Shown: positions 9,978 through 21,678, counted from the first letter of the stretch. The stretch: DNA of 64,000 bases from Ipomoea triloba (GCF_003576645.1 NC_044917.1:15168735-15232734), one strand, 5' to 3'. A program made the numbers and translations. Notes: generated by a model from the letters alone, not told the origin.

Positions 9978-12245
9978 ATGTCTTCTACTCCCCGCCGCAC
10001 TGGGGTTACGATAAACCCCAACGCTTCGACCTCATTGAGCGCACAGGGCGCTTCTTCTTCTGCTGCCCTAAACCCAGAGCCCATTCAGGCCATGGCGGCC
10101 TTACCCACTGACCTCCAAAGGCCTTCAGGCCAATTAGAGGACATCGGCCGTCCTGCGGGCCTTCATTCTAAAATTTCGGCCCGTGAATTGGAAAAGGCCC
10201 AAGATTTATTGGGCCCAGCGGCAGAGATCTACGCCCCTCGTGAACTTCATGTGCCTGAACCCCCTCTGGGTGGATACGTCGGGGTGCACCTCCAGTCTAT
10301 TCGTCACGGGTTCCGAGTCCCCATGAGTCCGTTTGCTTCTCTCATTTTTCGCTTCTTTGCTTTATCTCATGGTCAGCTTGTTCCGAACTCCCACCGCCTC
10401 CTCACTTGCTTTCAAACGATTTGCATAAAACTTGAGATTGATCCAACGATCAATCTATTCCTACAACTCTACCTGGTCAATAGAGTCGGGTCTAACTCGC
10501 CGAGCTACGTCCAGATTTCACAGCGAAGCGGCTGTAAAATTTTTGACGGACTGGTCGACTCTCTCAAAGGGTGGAAACCCCTTTTCTTATTTGTACGGCC
10601 ATCCTCCTCTTATCCGGCTTTTGACTTCCCCTTGACCTGGAACTCCTCTTTTTTCAAATGCCTCAAAAAACCTCCTCCCGACCAAAAAACGACCGATGGA
10701 ATGAAAGTTTTGAAAGACTTAGGCGAACTTCAAGTCAGCGTATGGTCGAGCCTAAAGGCCCTTAAGGCGGCCGGACTTCTTCCTGCCGGGGCAGCCCTTC
10801 CAGGTGATGAGTCATTCCTTGTTTTAAACTTCTCTCTTTATAGCTTACCTTTTTAATACACTGCTTTGTAGATCCCAAGGAGGAGGAAGAAGCAGAGGAA
10901 GAAGGTGAAGAAGTAGGTGTCAAAACCCTTTCCGGCGACTCTCACACCCCCTCTCTCACGTCCGAAATGTCTAGCCGCCATGCTACATTGAAAGAATGCT
11001 CTCGGAGCCGCGCTGCCTCCTCCAACCCGATTGTTGTTCACGACTCCCCCACTCGTTCCACGGAGCCACCACGTGGTCGCCAAGCTCGTCGGGCCATACC
11101 TCCTCCTACCTCCACTTCGGGCTTAAAACGCCCGGCCGAACCCTCTCTGTCAACCCCATCAGCCAAAAGGGTGGTTGTCGGTCTTGAGATTGATGCCGAT
11201 GAGGGCATCGTTCAAGGTGCTTTCCCAGTGCATGACTGGCTGGATAAAGTTATCCTTCCCAAGGACGCAGCTCACTACGAGAGTCATCCTTCCGAGAAGG
11301 TCTTTGAAGGCGTCCCCCGTTACTTGTATCGGGTAAGCTATATTTATGTCAAGTGTTTGCCTAGATTTCATATTGCACTCATCATTTCTCTCTTTTGTCC
11401 TTATCACTCGGCAGGCTCTAGCTGTCCAGTCTGAAATGCGGAAGAGAATGAGCCCACTCCTGGCGGATGCGGAGCTAGTGCCGACCCTAAGGACCGACCT
11501 TCACAAACGGGAGAAAGAGCTGGATGACTCGGCACTCTGGGTAAGTCAACTGGAGTCGGAGCTCGAGGCGGAGAAGAAGAAGAGTGTTGAGGCTGCGGAT
11601 TTAGCCGTGGCTACTTATAAGTCTTGTCGACCCTTTGAAGAGGATGTGCTGGCCAATGTTCGCTCAAGGTTAAGGCTGCTGGCCATAGAGTGGCTAAGTT
11701 CTAATGAAGGCCGAGCCTACCTGACGGATCTAGGAGAGGAGGACTATCACATGGGGTCCTTGGACATGCAACGTGACATCTACCCGGTTCTTTTGGAGAG
11801 GGATCCGACCTTCGACCCAGAAAAATGGGGCCTTTTGGAGAGGGATCCGACCTTCGACCCAGAAAAATGGGGCCTTTTGGAGAGGGATCCGACCTTCGAC
11901 CCAGAAAAATGGGGCCTTCCAGCACAGTTAGCCGAGCTTCCCTCTCGCATTCCTGCTACCCCCGCACGTCAACAGGGGGCCGGAGAAACCGACAGGGTCA
12001 CTCCGGAGAACTCAAGTGGCGGGCAGATTCCGATGGATTCCTCATATCTGAATTCTGCTGTCAATTTGACTGCTCTGGCGGGAATGGATCGCAACCCTAT
12101 GCCTTCAATGCTCAACATATCGGAGGAAGAGGAGCCGGCGGAAGGTGGCTTAGTACAACGCTCTTGCCTTCAAGGAAGCACCAACGACCCTCCCCCTACT
12201 GGCTCAACGGAAAGGGAGACAGCTGGTGGTAACTCGGGGGCTTAA
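9978..12245 (+). CDS. Spliced gene antisense to Tat gag-pol
   Basis: Three exons join into one open frame of about 705 codons: 9978-10803, 10872-11332 and 11415-12245. Both introns are short (68 and 82 bp) with GT...AG ends (GTGATGAG...TTTGTAG and GTAAGCTA...CGGCAG), and the frame is kept across both. Exon 1 encodes a Ser/Ala-rich start, then a globular part with a motif around GWKPLFLFV near residues 190-230, resembling the plant family annotated as 'putative gypsy type transposon' (PF04195). The middle is acidic then basic and Ser/Pro-rich. Exon 3 begins with a coiled-coil-like Glu/Lys/Leu segment. Antisense ORFs of this kind are known in Tat/Retand/Ogre elements and their function is unknown. 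Three 14-residue repeats encoded at about 11789-11914 are probably an assembly duplication. Unlike gag-pol, this gene has no internal stop, which is notable. Confidence 0.7.
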
Positions 12246-12419
12246 AAAATATTCCCTGCGCTTTGTTTTATTTCAACTTTTTGTAGAGGGGCCTTTTTTG
12301 TCTGCCTTAGGCCCTTTATGTTTTGAACAATCAATTGTCTTTCCTTTTCATCTGCTCGTTTGGGCTTTATTTTGTCTTTCTTTGCTTTTTACTTTCACCC
12401 GGTAATTCGCGGGCCCTGG

Positions 12420-12640
12420 CTGTATGCCAAGTCCCTCAGTTGAGGACTCATTCAACAGGTTTTCTCAACCTTCTTAAAGGCTAACGACCGCCAAACTCAT
12501 ATATTCCGAGTCCCTCAGTCGAGGACTCATCCGACAGGTTTTCTCAACCTTCTTAAAGGCTAACGACCGCCAAACTCATATATTCCGAGTCCCTCAGTCG
12601 AGGACTCATATATTACTTTACTCAAGGGCAGATAATCTGC
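12420..12640 (+). repeat. Short tandem repeat block before satellite
   Basis: Two to three copies of a roughly 80-bp unit containing GAGTCCCTCAGTCGAGGACT. It leads into the 77-bp array and shares words with it. The 12246-12420 stretch is T-rich and may be the 3' UTR of the antisense gene. Confidence 0.75.
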
Positions 12641-12644
12641 CAGA

Positions 12645-14030
12645 CTCGTAAGGATCCGAGGATCAAAATGAGACTTAGGTTATATCAACCTAACCCTCTC
12701 AAAGGCAAACAGACTGCCAGACTCATAAGGATCCGAGGATCGAAATGAGACTTAGGTTATCTCAACCTAACTCACTCAAAGGCAGACAGACTGCCAAACT
12801 CATAAGGATCCGAGGATCGAAATGAGACTTAGGTTATCTCAACCTAACTCACTCAAAGGCAGACAGACTGCCAAACTCATAAGGATCTGAGGATCGAAAT
12901 GAGACTTAGGTTTTCTCAACCTAACTCACTCAAAGGCAGACAGACTGCCAAAACTCATAAGGATCCGAGGATCGAAACGAGACTTAGGTTATCTCAACCT
13001 AATTCACTCAAAGGCAGACAGACTGCCAAACTCATAAGGATCCGAGGATCGAAATGAGACTTAGGTTATCTCAACCTAACTCACTCAAAGGCAGACAGAC
13101 ACTTAGGTTATCTCAACCTAACTCACTCAAAGGCAGACAGACTGCTAGGTTATCTCAACCTAACTCACTCAAAGGCAGACAGACTGCCAGACTCATAAGG
13201 ATCCACTCACTCAAAGGCAGACAGACTGCCAGACTCATAAGGATCCTCGGATCGAAATGAGTTTTAGGTTATCTCAATCTAACTCACTCAAAGGCAGACA
13301 GACTGCCAAACTCATAAGGATCCGGGGATCGAAACGAGACTTAGGTTATTTCAACCCAACTCGCTCAAAGGAAGACAGACTGCCAGACTCATAAGGATCC
13401 GAGGATCGAAATGAGACTTAGGTTATCTCAACCTAACTCACTCAAAGGCAGACAGACTGCCAAACTCATAAGGATCCGAGGATCGAAATGAGACTTAGGT
13501 TATCTCAACCTAACTCACTCAAAGGCAGACAGACTGCCAAACTCATAAGGATCCGAGGATCGAAACGAGACTTAGGTTATTTCAACCCAACTCGCTCAAA
13601 GGCAGACAGACTGCCAGACTCATAAGGATCCGAGGATCGAAATGAGACTTAGGTTATCTCAACCTAACTCACTCAAAGGCAGACAGACTGCCAAACTCAT
13701 AAGGATCTGAGGATCGAAATGAGACTTAAGTTATCTCAACCTAACTCGCTCAAAGGCAGACAGCCTGCCGGACTCATAAGGATCCGGGGATCGAAACGAG
13801 ACTTAGGTTATTTCAACCCAACGCGCTCAAGGGCAAACAGACTGCCAGACTCATAAGGATCCGAGGATCGAAATGAGACTTAGGTTATCTCAACCTAACT
13901 CACTCAAAGGCAGACAGACTGCCAGACTCATAAGGATCTGAGGATCGAAATGAGACTTAGGTTATTTCAACCCAACTCGCTCAAAGGCAAACAGACTGCC
14001 AAACCCATATGCTCCCTCAAAACAAGATGT
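12645..14030 (+). repeat. 77-bp minisatellite in Tat 3' region
   Basis: About 16 copies of a 77-bp unit with GGATCCGAGGATCGAAATGA and AGACTTAGGTTATCTCAACC. Starts of GAGACTT at 12670, 12747, 12824 and 12901 give the 77-bp period. Copies carry independent substitutions. Between about 13052 and 13245 the phase is disturbed by several exact 42-bp duplications, which look technical. Tandem arrays between the coding region and the 3' LTR are known in Tat elements. Confidence 0.9.
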
Positions 14031-14065
14031 CGTAAAAAAGTGATCACTCTATTAAAATTCATGAC

Positions 14066-14232
14066 TTTCATTACAATCTTTTAAAAGCCTAACCTTCTAC
14101 TGAAAGAATTCATTACAATCTTTTAAAAGCCTAACCTTCTACTGAAAGAATTTCTTCAGGTGCACCGCATTCCATTTTCTTTCCACAAAGAATTTCTTCA
14201 GGTGCACCGCATTCCATTTTCTTTCCACCGCC
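14066..14232. repeat. Two 42-bp duplications (probable assembly overlaps)
   Basis: A 42-bp word starting TTCATTACAATC is repeated exactly once (about 14067-14150), then a different 42-bp word starting AATTTCTTCAGG is repeated (about 14151-14225). Two unrelated words with the same exact unit length indicate untrimmed contig overlaps. Confidence 0.8.
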
Positions 14233-15263
14233 TGCCCTTCCGGGGTTTCCAAACGGTATGTTCCCGGGCGAATGACTTCTCTGATTCGGTAAGGACCTTC
14301 CCATTTGATTGCAAATTTCCCCCCTTGATTAGGTTGACTGGCGTCCCGGTCTCTTCCTCCTGAAACCTCTTCTCCTTTACTCTTTTATCATAATAGCGTT
14401 TGACCGACTGCTGATATTCGGCCATCCGTCCATACGCCGCGTCCCTCCTTTCCTCAAGGAAGTTCTTCTCTATTTGCATATTCTCTTCATTTTCATCGTC
14501 GTTGTACTGTAACACCCGAAGGGTTGGGGTGGTAATCTCGGCAGGTACCTTGGCCTCGAAGCCATAAGTAAGGGAGACTGGAGTTTCCCCGGTTGCTCTC
14601 CGATGAGTCGTTCGATACGCCCATAGGACTCGATCCAATTCATCAACCCCAGGTTCCTCCCAAGTCATTTAACTTTCTTCGGATTCCATCCACAATGGTT
14701 CGATTAGCATTCTCGACCTGACCATTGGCCTGGGGGTAAGCTACTGAGACCCTGGTGTGTCGTATTCCGTACTATTGGCAAAAGTCTCTAAAGGGTCGGC
14801 AATCAAACTGTCTTCCATTGTCACTAACTAGGTGCTCCGGGAGCCCGAATCGATAAATGACCTTCCTCCAAAGGAACTTGCGACATTGAAACTTAGTGAT
14901 AGTTGCCAAGGGCTCAGCTTCTACCCATTTGGTGAAATAATCCACAGCCACCACACAAAATCGCAGCTGTCCAGGTGCCTGGGGCAACGGCCCAACGATA
15001 TCAATCCCCCATTTGGCAAAGGGAATAGCTACCGTAATCGGAGTATAAAAGGAGGCCGGCCGAGTGTCTTTCTTGGCGAAAAACTGACATATCGCACATC
15101 TAGCGACTCGGTTGATACAGTCCTTGACCATAGTGGGCCAATAATATCCTTGTAGCACTATCTTGCGGGCTAGCGTGTGGGCCCCTTGATGAGCTGAACA
15201 AATTCCTCGATGCGCCTCCTCCATGACTTGGTTTGCCTCAGAAGGGAACAAACACCTTAACAA
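14198..15263 (-). pseudogene. Tat integrase
   Basis: Minus-strand reading shows the integrase order. First comes an HHCC zinc-binding region (AHRGICSAHQGAHTL followed by CAIC), then the catalytic core with WGIDIVGPLP (first Asp) and LVSDNGRQF (second Asp), then near 14640-14560 the WAYRTTHR and TGETPVSL blocks typical of gypsy integrase C-termini. A stop and frame change between 14772 and 14668 remove the segment expected to carry the catalytic Glu from a single frame. The enzyme would integrate element cDNA. It is broken here and lies immediately downstream of the RNase H region. Confidence 0.85.
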
Positions 15264-15266
15264 CGG

Positions 15267-16193
15267 TCACCCGAAGGACTTCTTGTACATGTGACCGTCT
15301 ATCAACACATACGCAGGGGATCGTCTTTGGATTTTCGCTGCTTCGGCCGGATCGTCAGGGAGGTCCCCTTTTTCCTTATACCTACGAATTTCCTCCATCC
15401 AAAATACTTCTGGATGTTCCTCAGGGTCCAGTTCCTTAGTGATACGAACTTCTTCTGGAACGACTTTTGGTTCTATGCTGGGTAGCGAGACTCGTTCATT
15501 CTGACAGATTCTATTGAGATGATCCGGTATTCCTCCTAAGGCCATTTTGGACAGAATATCGGCCTCTGTGTTCTCAGTGCGGGGCACGTGCTCTAACTCA
15601 TAAGCTTTGAATTCACCCAAAAGTCCCTCAGTGACTTTTTTATATCGCCCGAGTCTTTCATTCTTCGCCTCACATGTTCCAGTTACTTGTCCGACCACTA
15701 AGCGGGAGTCGGTCTTTATCCGGATCTTCTGAACTTTAAGGGCCTGGGCCATCCGCAATCCTCCGATCACGGCCTCATACTCAGCTTCATTATTCGAGGC
15801 TCTGAACCCGTACGTCAATGAATAGTATAAACGGAAACCTTCAGGAGTCGTCACCATGATTCCACCCCCACAATGATGTTGACTGGCGGCTCCATCAGCA
15901 TGCATTTCCCACCAATCCCCTTCCTCAGGGGCCTTGGCGTTGGGTTCAGGACTCTGAGCGGTGCATTCTACTATAAAATCGACCAAGGCTTGGCCTTTCA
16001 CCGAGGGGCGAGGGTGATACTCAATCCCATATTGGGTGAGCTCTACGGCCCACTTTACCAAACGCCCCGAAGAGTTGGGGTTTCGCAGAACACCTGCCAG
16101 AGGCTGATCGGTTAAGACTCGGATGGGATGAGCCTGGAGGTACGGTACCAGCTTCCGGGCTATGATCACCAGAGCGTACACCACCTTTTCCAA
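15267..16193 (-). pseudogene. Tat RNase H and additional aRNase H region
   Basis: A 308-codon open stretch. The first quarter completes the reverse-transcriptase-linked RNase H (LTDQPLAG, GRLVKWAVEL). The following part is a second RNase H-like domain with MHADGAAS (Asp), SNNEAEYEAV (Glu), IKTDSRLVV (Asp) and NTEADILSKM (Asp), all four acidic positions being visible. This extra 'archaeal-like' RNase H is a diagnostic feature of Tat elements. It would remove RNA from RNA:DNA hybrids during reverse transcription. A stop separates it from the integrase. Confidence 0.88.
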
Positions 16194-16195
16194 GG

Positions 16196-17170
16196 GGGTA
16201 TAGCAAATCTCTGAGGCCTTTAAGGCTCGACTGACATAATAGACCGGATGCTGTACTCGCTCCTCCTCTCAGATTAACACAAAACTAACAGCCTTTTGGG
16301 AGGCGGCTAAATAGAGGAATAACACTTCCCCTTCCTTCGGGGTAAATAGTAGTGGCAGAGTCTGTAAGTAATCTTTTAACTCGTCAAACGACTTCTGGCA
16401 TTCTTCTGTCCAGCGAAACCCTTCCCTCTTCTTCATAGCTTCGAAAAAGGATAGGTCCCGGTCTGCTGATTTAGACAGGAACCTGTTTAAGGCTGCGAGT
16501 CGCCCCGTCAACCTTTGTAGATCTTTCAAGGTCCCGGGAGGCTACATATCAAGTATAGCCTTCACCTTTTCAGGGTTAGGCTCGATTCCTTTCCGAGTGA
16601 CCATATAACCAAGGAATTTCCCTCCTCGTACCGCAAAGGCGCACTTTTTTGGGTTCAATCGCAGATTGTATTTTTCCATTATGGCAAAGGTAGCCGCCAA
16701 ATCTCTCGCGTGAGTTCCTTCATCTTTGCTTTTCACAAGCATGTCATCCACATAGGCTGCCATGGACTTTCCTAGCAGATCTTTAAACAATTTCCTACCA
16801 TTCAGGTATAAGTGGCCCCAGCATTTTTTAGACTAAAAGGCATTACCCGATAGCAGTATACCCCATCTGGAGTGATAAAGGCAGTCTTCTCTTCGTCAGC
16901 GAGGTGCATGAAGATTTGATGATAGCCCCGGAAGGCGTCCATGAAACTCAATAAATCACAGCCAGCCGTCTCGTCCACCAACTAATCGATCCTTGGTAGA
17001 GGGAAAGGATCTTTCGGGCAAGCTTGATTAAGATCTGTGTAATCCACGCACATTCGCCAAGCGGGAGGCTTCAACACAAGCACTACATTGGCAAGCCAGC
17101 CCGGGTATTTCACCTCACGGATATGCTGTGCAACCATCAAGGTTTCTACCTCCTTCTTAACGAATTCTCG
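16196..17170 (-). pseudogene. Tat reverse transcriptase (broken)
   Basis: Minus-strand translation gives the reverse transcriptase in order: WRMCVDYTDLN, PFPLPRID followed by a stop, FMDAFRGYHQI, FITPDGVYCYRVMPF, then YVDDMLVKS (the catalytic Asp pair is present), LNPKKCAF and FLGYMVTRKGIEPNP. The connection and start of RNase H follow (LQRLTGRLAALNRF). At least four in-frame stops occur, near 17162, 16984, 16826 and 16541, with another near 16268. The active-site residues survive but no full-length enzyme can be made. Confidence 0.85.
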
Positions 17171-18094
17171 TCAATCCGCCGAGAGGTATCTTTTCTTCTG
17201 AATTACGGGTTTCTGGTTAGGGTTGACGGCCAGTCGGTGGCAAATGACCGACCGGTCAACTCCCGGCATATCTTCAGGGCCCCAGGCAAATACCTTCTGA
17301 TATTTTTGCAATTCCTGGATAATTTCTTGTTTGACTTTCTCAGCCAAACCCACTCCGATCCTTACCCGTCTCTCAGGGCACGAAGGGTCAATCTCAATTT
17401 CCTCTAGTTCTACCGCCGGCTCGGGTCGGTCAAGACTCTTTAACTGTTCCTCCAGACTAGTGATAGCGTGAATCCTCAGGTCCTTTTTCCCAATCTCTCG
17501 ACAGGATTGTAAATAATAATCCCGAGCTGCTTTCTGGTCGCACCGAGCGACTCCGATCCCATTGGGAGTTCGGAATTTCAGACAAAGATGTTCTAGGGAG
17601 ATGAGAGCAACCAAATCTTCTAATCCAGGTCGCCCTAGAATCATATTATGGGAGCAGGATAGGTTGACTACCACAAATTCCATGTCTATGCTTCGAAGGT
17701 TGGGAAAGGTCCCGATTTCGACTGGCAAACGTATGGATCCCTCTGACTCAATCGAGTCCCCGGTAAAACCGGCCAAAGGTGTTTTCACAGGTTTTAGCTT
17801 GTTACGTTGTAACCCCAATCTCTCAAACACCTCTAGATACAAGATGTTCACGCTACTCCTTGTGTCCACTAGGACTCTTCGGACTACCGTGCCATGGAAG
17901 TCCATGGCAATAACCAAAGCATCCCGATGGGGGTGTTGGCTTCGGGGTAGGTCCTCATCGGTAAACAAAATGGGTTCTCGACATACCTTTTTTAGACTGT
18001 CATCCCGACCGTAGATGGTCCCCACATATAGTTGCCGAGCCCAGGCTTTTCGAGAACCGGATGAGTCCCCTCCTTCTGGTCCTCCTACTATCAT
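17171..18094 (-). pseudogene. Tat aspartic protease domain, catalytic Gly lost
   Basis: A 307-codon frame on the minus strand. The protease flap and core are visible: RRVLVDTRSSVNILY, then the hydrophobic MILGRPGL block. The catalytic triplet of aspartic proteases is DTG or DSG; here it reads DTR, so the glycine is replaced. The C-terminal half is the linker to reverse transcriptase and includes AWGPEDMPGVD, typical of Tat and Athila pol. A stop (LSAD*) ends the frame at the start of reverse transcriptase. The protein would cleave the Gag-Pol polyprotein; this copy is probably inactive. Confidence 0.85.
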
Positions 18095-18145
18095 GTTGAT
18101 AACAGGTTTGTGCTTCCAATTAGTCTCATCTTCCTCAGAAGCGGG

Positions 18146-19102
18146 TTATTTTCCCCGATCAGAGCGCAAATCTATTTTGTCGGAGCGCAGATGCCGCCTC
18201 CATTGATTGGGTGGAGGTGGGACACCCTTCTGTATCATGGCCTCAATTTCTTTGCGCATGTAAAAAAATTCCTCCGTGGTATGTGTAGTCGATCGGTGAT
18301 ATCGACAGTATTTCGACGGGGCCCCTCCCGGAGGTAAGATCTCGGGCTGATCTCCAGGTTTCAGAGGCGGAAGGGGAGGCAAGGTATCTTTTACCTCATG
18401 CACGGGTTGGGCCACGGTAAGGCGAGGGGGCGGAGCCCCCACCCTCTCAGCTCCTCGTCGAACCTCAGTGCGACTAGGGCGCTCAGGTTCCGCTCGACTC
18501 CTGGAGTCAGGTCGTGATCGCTTAGCGCTGGATCCGGCAGCTTCTCGCTGCCGTTTTTGTCTCACAGCCTCTTCCGTGTCTGCCTGACGACTGGCTCTTT
18601 GGATAGCCTCCACATACGTCTTTGGGCGATCATTGTGAAGATCAATAAACAATTTGCCCGCTCGGAGCGACTCCATGAAAAAGGCAATAAACAATTTGCC
18701 CGCTCGGAGCGACTCCATGAAAAAGGTGATAGCCAATTTGCCCGCTCGGAGCGACTCCATGAAAAAGGTGATAGCCACTTGCTCGTCTAACCCCTCGATA
18801 GTTTGTAAGGTGATAGCCACTTGCTCGTCTAACCCCTCGATAGTTTGTACCTCGATAGCCACTTGCTCGTCTAACCCCTCGATAGTTTGTACCTCTTTTT
18901 GCCATTGCTCGTCTAACCCCTCGATAGTTTGTACCTCTTTTTGCCAACGAGCCAGATACGTCTTCAAAGCTTCTCCCTCATCTTGACTGATTCCGCTCAA
19001 GTGGGTAAGATTGCGCTGCGGCTTGATGTTTACGGCGTAATGAGTAAGGAATCGGTCAGCTAAATCATTGAAGCACTGAATGGAACGGCTTGGCAGTGCC
19101 AA
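18146..19102 (-). pseudogene. Tat gag, C-terminal part
   Basis: Contains the retrotransposon gag core (FNDLADRFLTHY, EGEALKTYLARW, FFMESLRAGKL) and, near 18340-18250, a zinc-finger-like CRYHRSTTHTTEEFF motif whose last metal ligand appears to be Phe rather than Cys. Basic, Arg-rich regions follow the core, as expected for RNA binding. The segment 18640-18945 encodes spurious 14-residue repeats arising from five exact 42-bp duplications. Upstream it is separated from the N-terminal gag by stops near 19115 and 19171. Confidence 0.8.
18640..18946. repeat. Staircase of exact 42-bp duplications
   Basis: Five successive 42-bp duplications, each advanced by a few to a few tens of bases from the previous one (words starting CAATAAACAA, CAATTTGCCC, AAGGTGATAG, GATAGCCACT and TTGCTCGTCT). 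This pattern is what results when short graph contigs overlapping by 42 bp are joined without trimming. The unit is 14 codons, so the reading frame survives. Confidence 0.88.
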
Positions 19103-20454
19103 AAACCATTTTTAGGCGAGCCCCTTGAGAGTAGGGAGAAAAGCCTTGCACATAAGTGGCTCTTCCACCTATAAGACTTGCATTTTGGCCTGATAACTGA
19201 CCAGATGTTCTCGGGGATCCCCCGTCCCATCGAAAGTAGCATGTTCCGGGATTTTTAGGTCCGCGGGAGCCCGATAGTCCATAATTTCATCCACGAAGGG
19301 CGAGGAGGTTAATAGATTCTCAGCGGAAGGCCTCACCTTGCCTTCAAATTGATCCTATAGGTTTTGTAGCCTTCGCTCGAAGCCTTCCATTTGACTTCGG
19401 CGGTACTTAGGTTCCGCGGGGGATTCTGCGCTACTTTCCGATATAGCAGCCTGCACCCTCCGCCAAGCCACCGCGGCTCGGCGTTCTTGGCGATTGCCGT
19501 TCGGTCGATCCGGGTTTCCGCGCGGTGGGTTTCGTAACGGATTTCCCTGGGGGTCACTTAAACGATCCATAACTGACCGGGCTACCTCCCGACGCCTGCC
19601 ATCTTCTCGACGGGGGGCCAGGTGATCCTCCCTGTGACGCCCTTCTTGCTCAGTAACTTGAGGGTTCGCGGTCCCTTCTCCCGTTGGTCGAACGGGATCG
19701 GTCTGATTGTTTGTGCCGAAGTTCTCAAGCCTTCGTCTTTCAACCTCATTGATGACTTGAACTACAATTTGTTCCAACTCCCCGGGTGGAGGTCGGTTAC
19801 TTATCGTACCTTGACGGGATTCCACGGTGTGCCGGGAAGTCTGTCGGCTCAAACGCCCCCTCAAGTCTTGGCCGTTTTGTCGTCCCAGTTGTTCTCTTAA
19901 ATCGGCTCCGCCGGAGGGTGCTCCATTGGGATGCCCTGATATCTGTTCTCTTAAGTCTTGACTGTTAGGTCGAGCTAGTTGATCTCGCAAATCGCGGCCA
20001 TTAAACCGGCCCAACTGCTCTCGTAGGTCGTTGGAACGAGGTCGTCCCCCCGCACTGATTGCCTTACTTGCCTCTCTCATTGCTTCACCGGAGATGCGGC
20101 ACTTTTATTCGATCCCCACGGACGGCGCCAGTGATAGTTTCCCGATCTTCAGGCGATCGGCCGGCGGGCCAACACTACCGGAAAATTACAAGAACAATCA
20201 ATATATTTGATATATACTCTCAAGTTGTTTAGTCTCTTTCTCATACATTCGAATCTCTCCTCCTCAAAGGGTCCCGTATAGCTATATATCTCACGCACCT
20301 GGTCGGTTACACACTTAATCTCCTAATCAATGATACAAATAATAGCTCATAAAAGGCATTAAATGCTCATAATGATAGCCGTTCTCTCATAATTGTCCAT
20401 TGGTTCTCTCGATCCTTCACCTTCACCGAGTGTCCTTAAGAGTCTATCGAAGGC
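18905..20454. repeat. Near-exact 1.55-kb duplication, first copy
   Basis: Matches 20472-22021 at a constant offset of 1,567 bp. It contains gag N-terminus, primer binding site and the first 323 bp (20132-20454) of the LTR, then stops at the N at 20455. The lack of divergence and the N argue for an assembly duplication. Confidence 0.88.
19355..20080 (-). pseudogene. Tat gag N-terminal part (duplicate copy)
   Basis: A 241-codon frame, identical by eye to the one at 20922-21647. It is rich in Arg, Gly, Asn and Gln with repeated DLREQLGR-type heptads in the first 80 residues. Stops follow at its C-terminal end. It is present because of the duplication around the N at 20455 and should not be counted as a second gene. 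Confidence 0.75.
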
Positions 20455-20455
20455 N
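20455..20455. other. Single N, assembly junction
   Basis: A lone ambiguous base inside the LTR copy. The sequence to the right jumps back to gag sequence already present at about 18763-18950. Confidence 0.95.
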
Positions 20456-20921
20456 AAAAGGTGATAGCCACTTGCTCGTCTAACCCCTCGATAGTTTGTA
20501 CCTCTTTTTGCCAACGAGCCAGATACGTCTTCAAAGCTTCTCCCTCATCTTGACTGATTCCGCTCAAGTGGGTAAGATTGCGCTGCGGCTTGATGTTTAC
20601 GGCGTAATGAGTAAGGAATCGGTCAGCTAAATCATTGAAGCACTGAATGGAACGGCTTGGCAGTGCCAAAAACCATTTTTAGGCGAGCCCCTTGAGAGTA
20701 GGGAGAAAAGCCTTGCACATAAGTGGCTCTTCCACCTATAAGACTTGCATTTTGGCCTGATAACTGACCAGATGTTCTCGGGGATCCCCCGTCCCATCGA
20801 AAGTAGCATGTTCCGGGATTTTTAGGTCCGCGGGAGCCCGATAGTCCATAATTTCATCCACGAAGGGCGAGGAGGTTAATAGATTCTCAGCGGAAGGCCT
20901 CACCTTGCCTTCAAATTGATC

Positions 20922-21647
20922 CTATAGGTTTTGTAGCCTTCGCTCGAAGCCTTCCATTTGACTTCGGCGGTACTTAGGTTCCGCGGGGGATTCTGCGCTA
21001 CTTTCCGATATAGCAGCCTGCACCCTCCGCCAAGCCACCGCGGCTCGGCGTTCTTGGCGATTGCCGTTCGGTCGATCCGGGTTTCCGCGCGGTGGGTTTC
21101 GTAACGGATTTCCCTGGGGGTCACTTAAACGATCCATAACTGACCGGGCTACCTCCCGACGCCTGCCATCTTCTCGACGGGGGGCCAGGTGATCCTCCCT
21201 GTGACGCCCTTCTTGCTCAGTAACTTGAGGGTTCGCGGTCCCTTCTCCCGTTGGTCGAACGGGATCGGTCTGATTGTTTGTGCCGAAGTTCTCAAGCCTT
21301 CGTCTTTCAACCTCATTGATGACTTGAACTACAATTTGTTCCAACTCCCCGGGTGGAGGTCGGTTACTTATCGTACCTTGACGGGATTCCACGGTGTGCC
21401 GGGAAGTCTGTCGGCTCAAACGCCCCCTCAAGTCTTGGCCGTTTTGTCGTCCCAGTTGTTCTCTTAAATCGGCTCCGCCGGAGGGTGCTCCATTGGGATG
21501 CCCTGATATCTGTTCTCTTAAGTCTTGACTGTTAGGTCGAGCTAGTTGATCTCGCAAATCGCGGCCATTAAACCGGCCCAACTGCTCTCGTAGGTCGTTG
21601 GAACGAGGTCGTCCCCCCGCACTGATTGCCTTACTTGCCTCTCTCAT
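20922..21647 (-). pseudogene. Tat gag N-terminal part
   Basis: Begins about 30 bp downstream (minus strand) of the primer binding site, the right place for a Gag start. The 241-codon product is Arg/Gln/Gly-rich with repeated RDLREQLGR-like units, then a QIVVQVINEVERRR helix and a basic tail. A stop at 20922 separates it from the gag core on the same strand. Gag would form virus-like particles; this copy is broken by several stops. Confidence 0.8.
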
Positions 21648-21678
21648 TGCTTCACCGGAGATGCGGCACTTTTATTCG

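Noticed and set aside
12645..14030. CRISPR-like array
   Set aside because: The whole 77-bp unit repeats without unique spacers, it lies inside a plant retrotransposon, and the genome is eukaryotic.
14832..15155. Plus-strand ORF opposite integrase
   Set aside because: It mirrors the conserved integrase frame on the minus strand and has no recognisable features; a shadow frame.
19355..21647. Two separate Tat gag genes
   Set aside because: They are exact copies produced by the duplication around the N at 20455.
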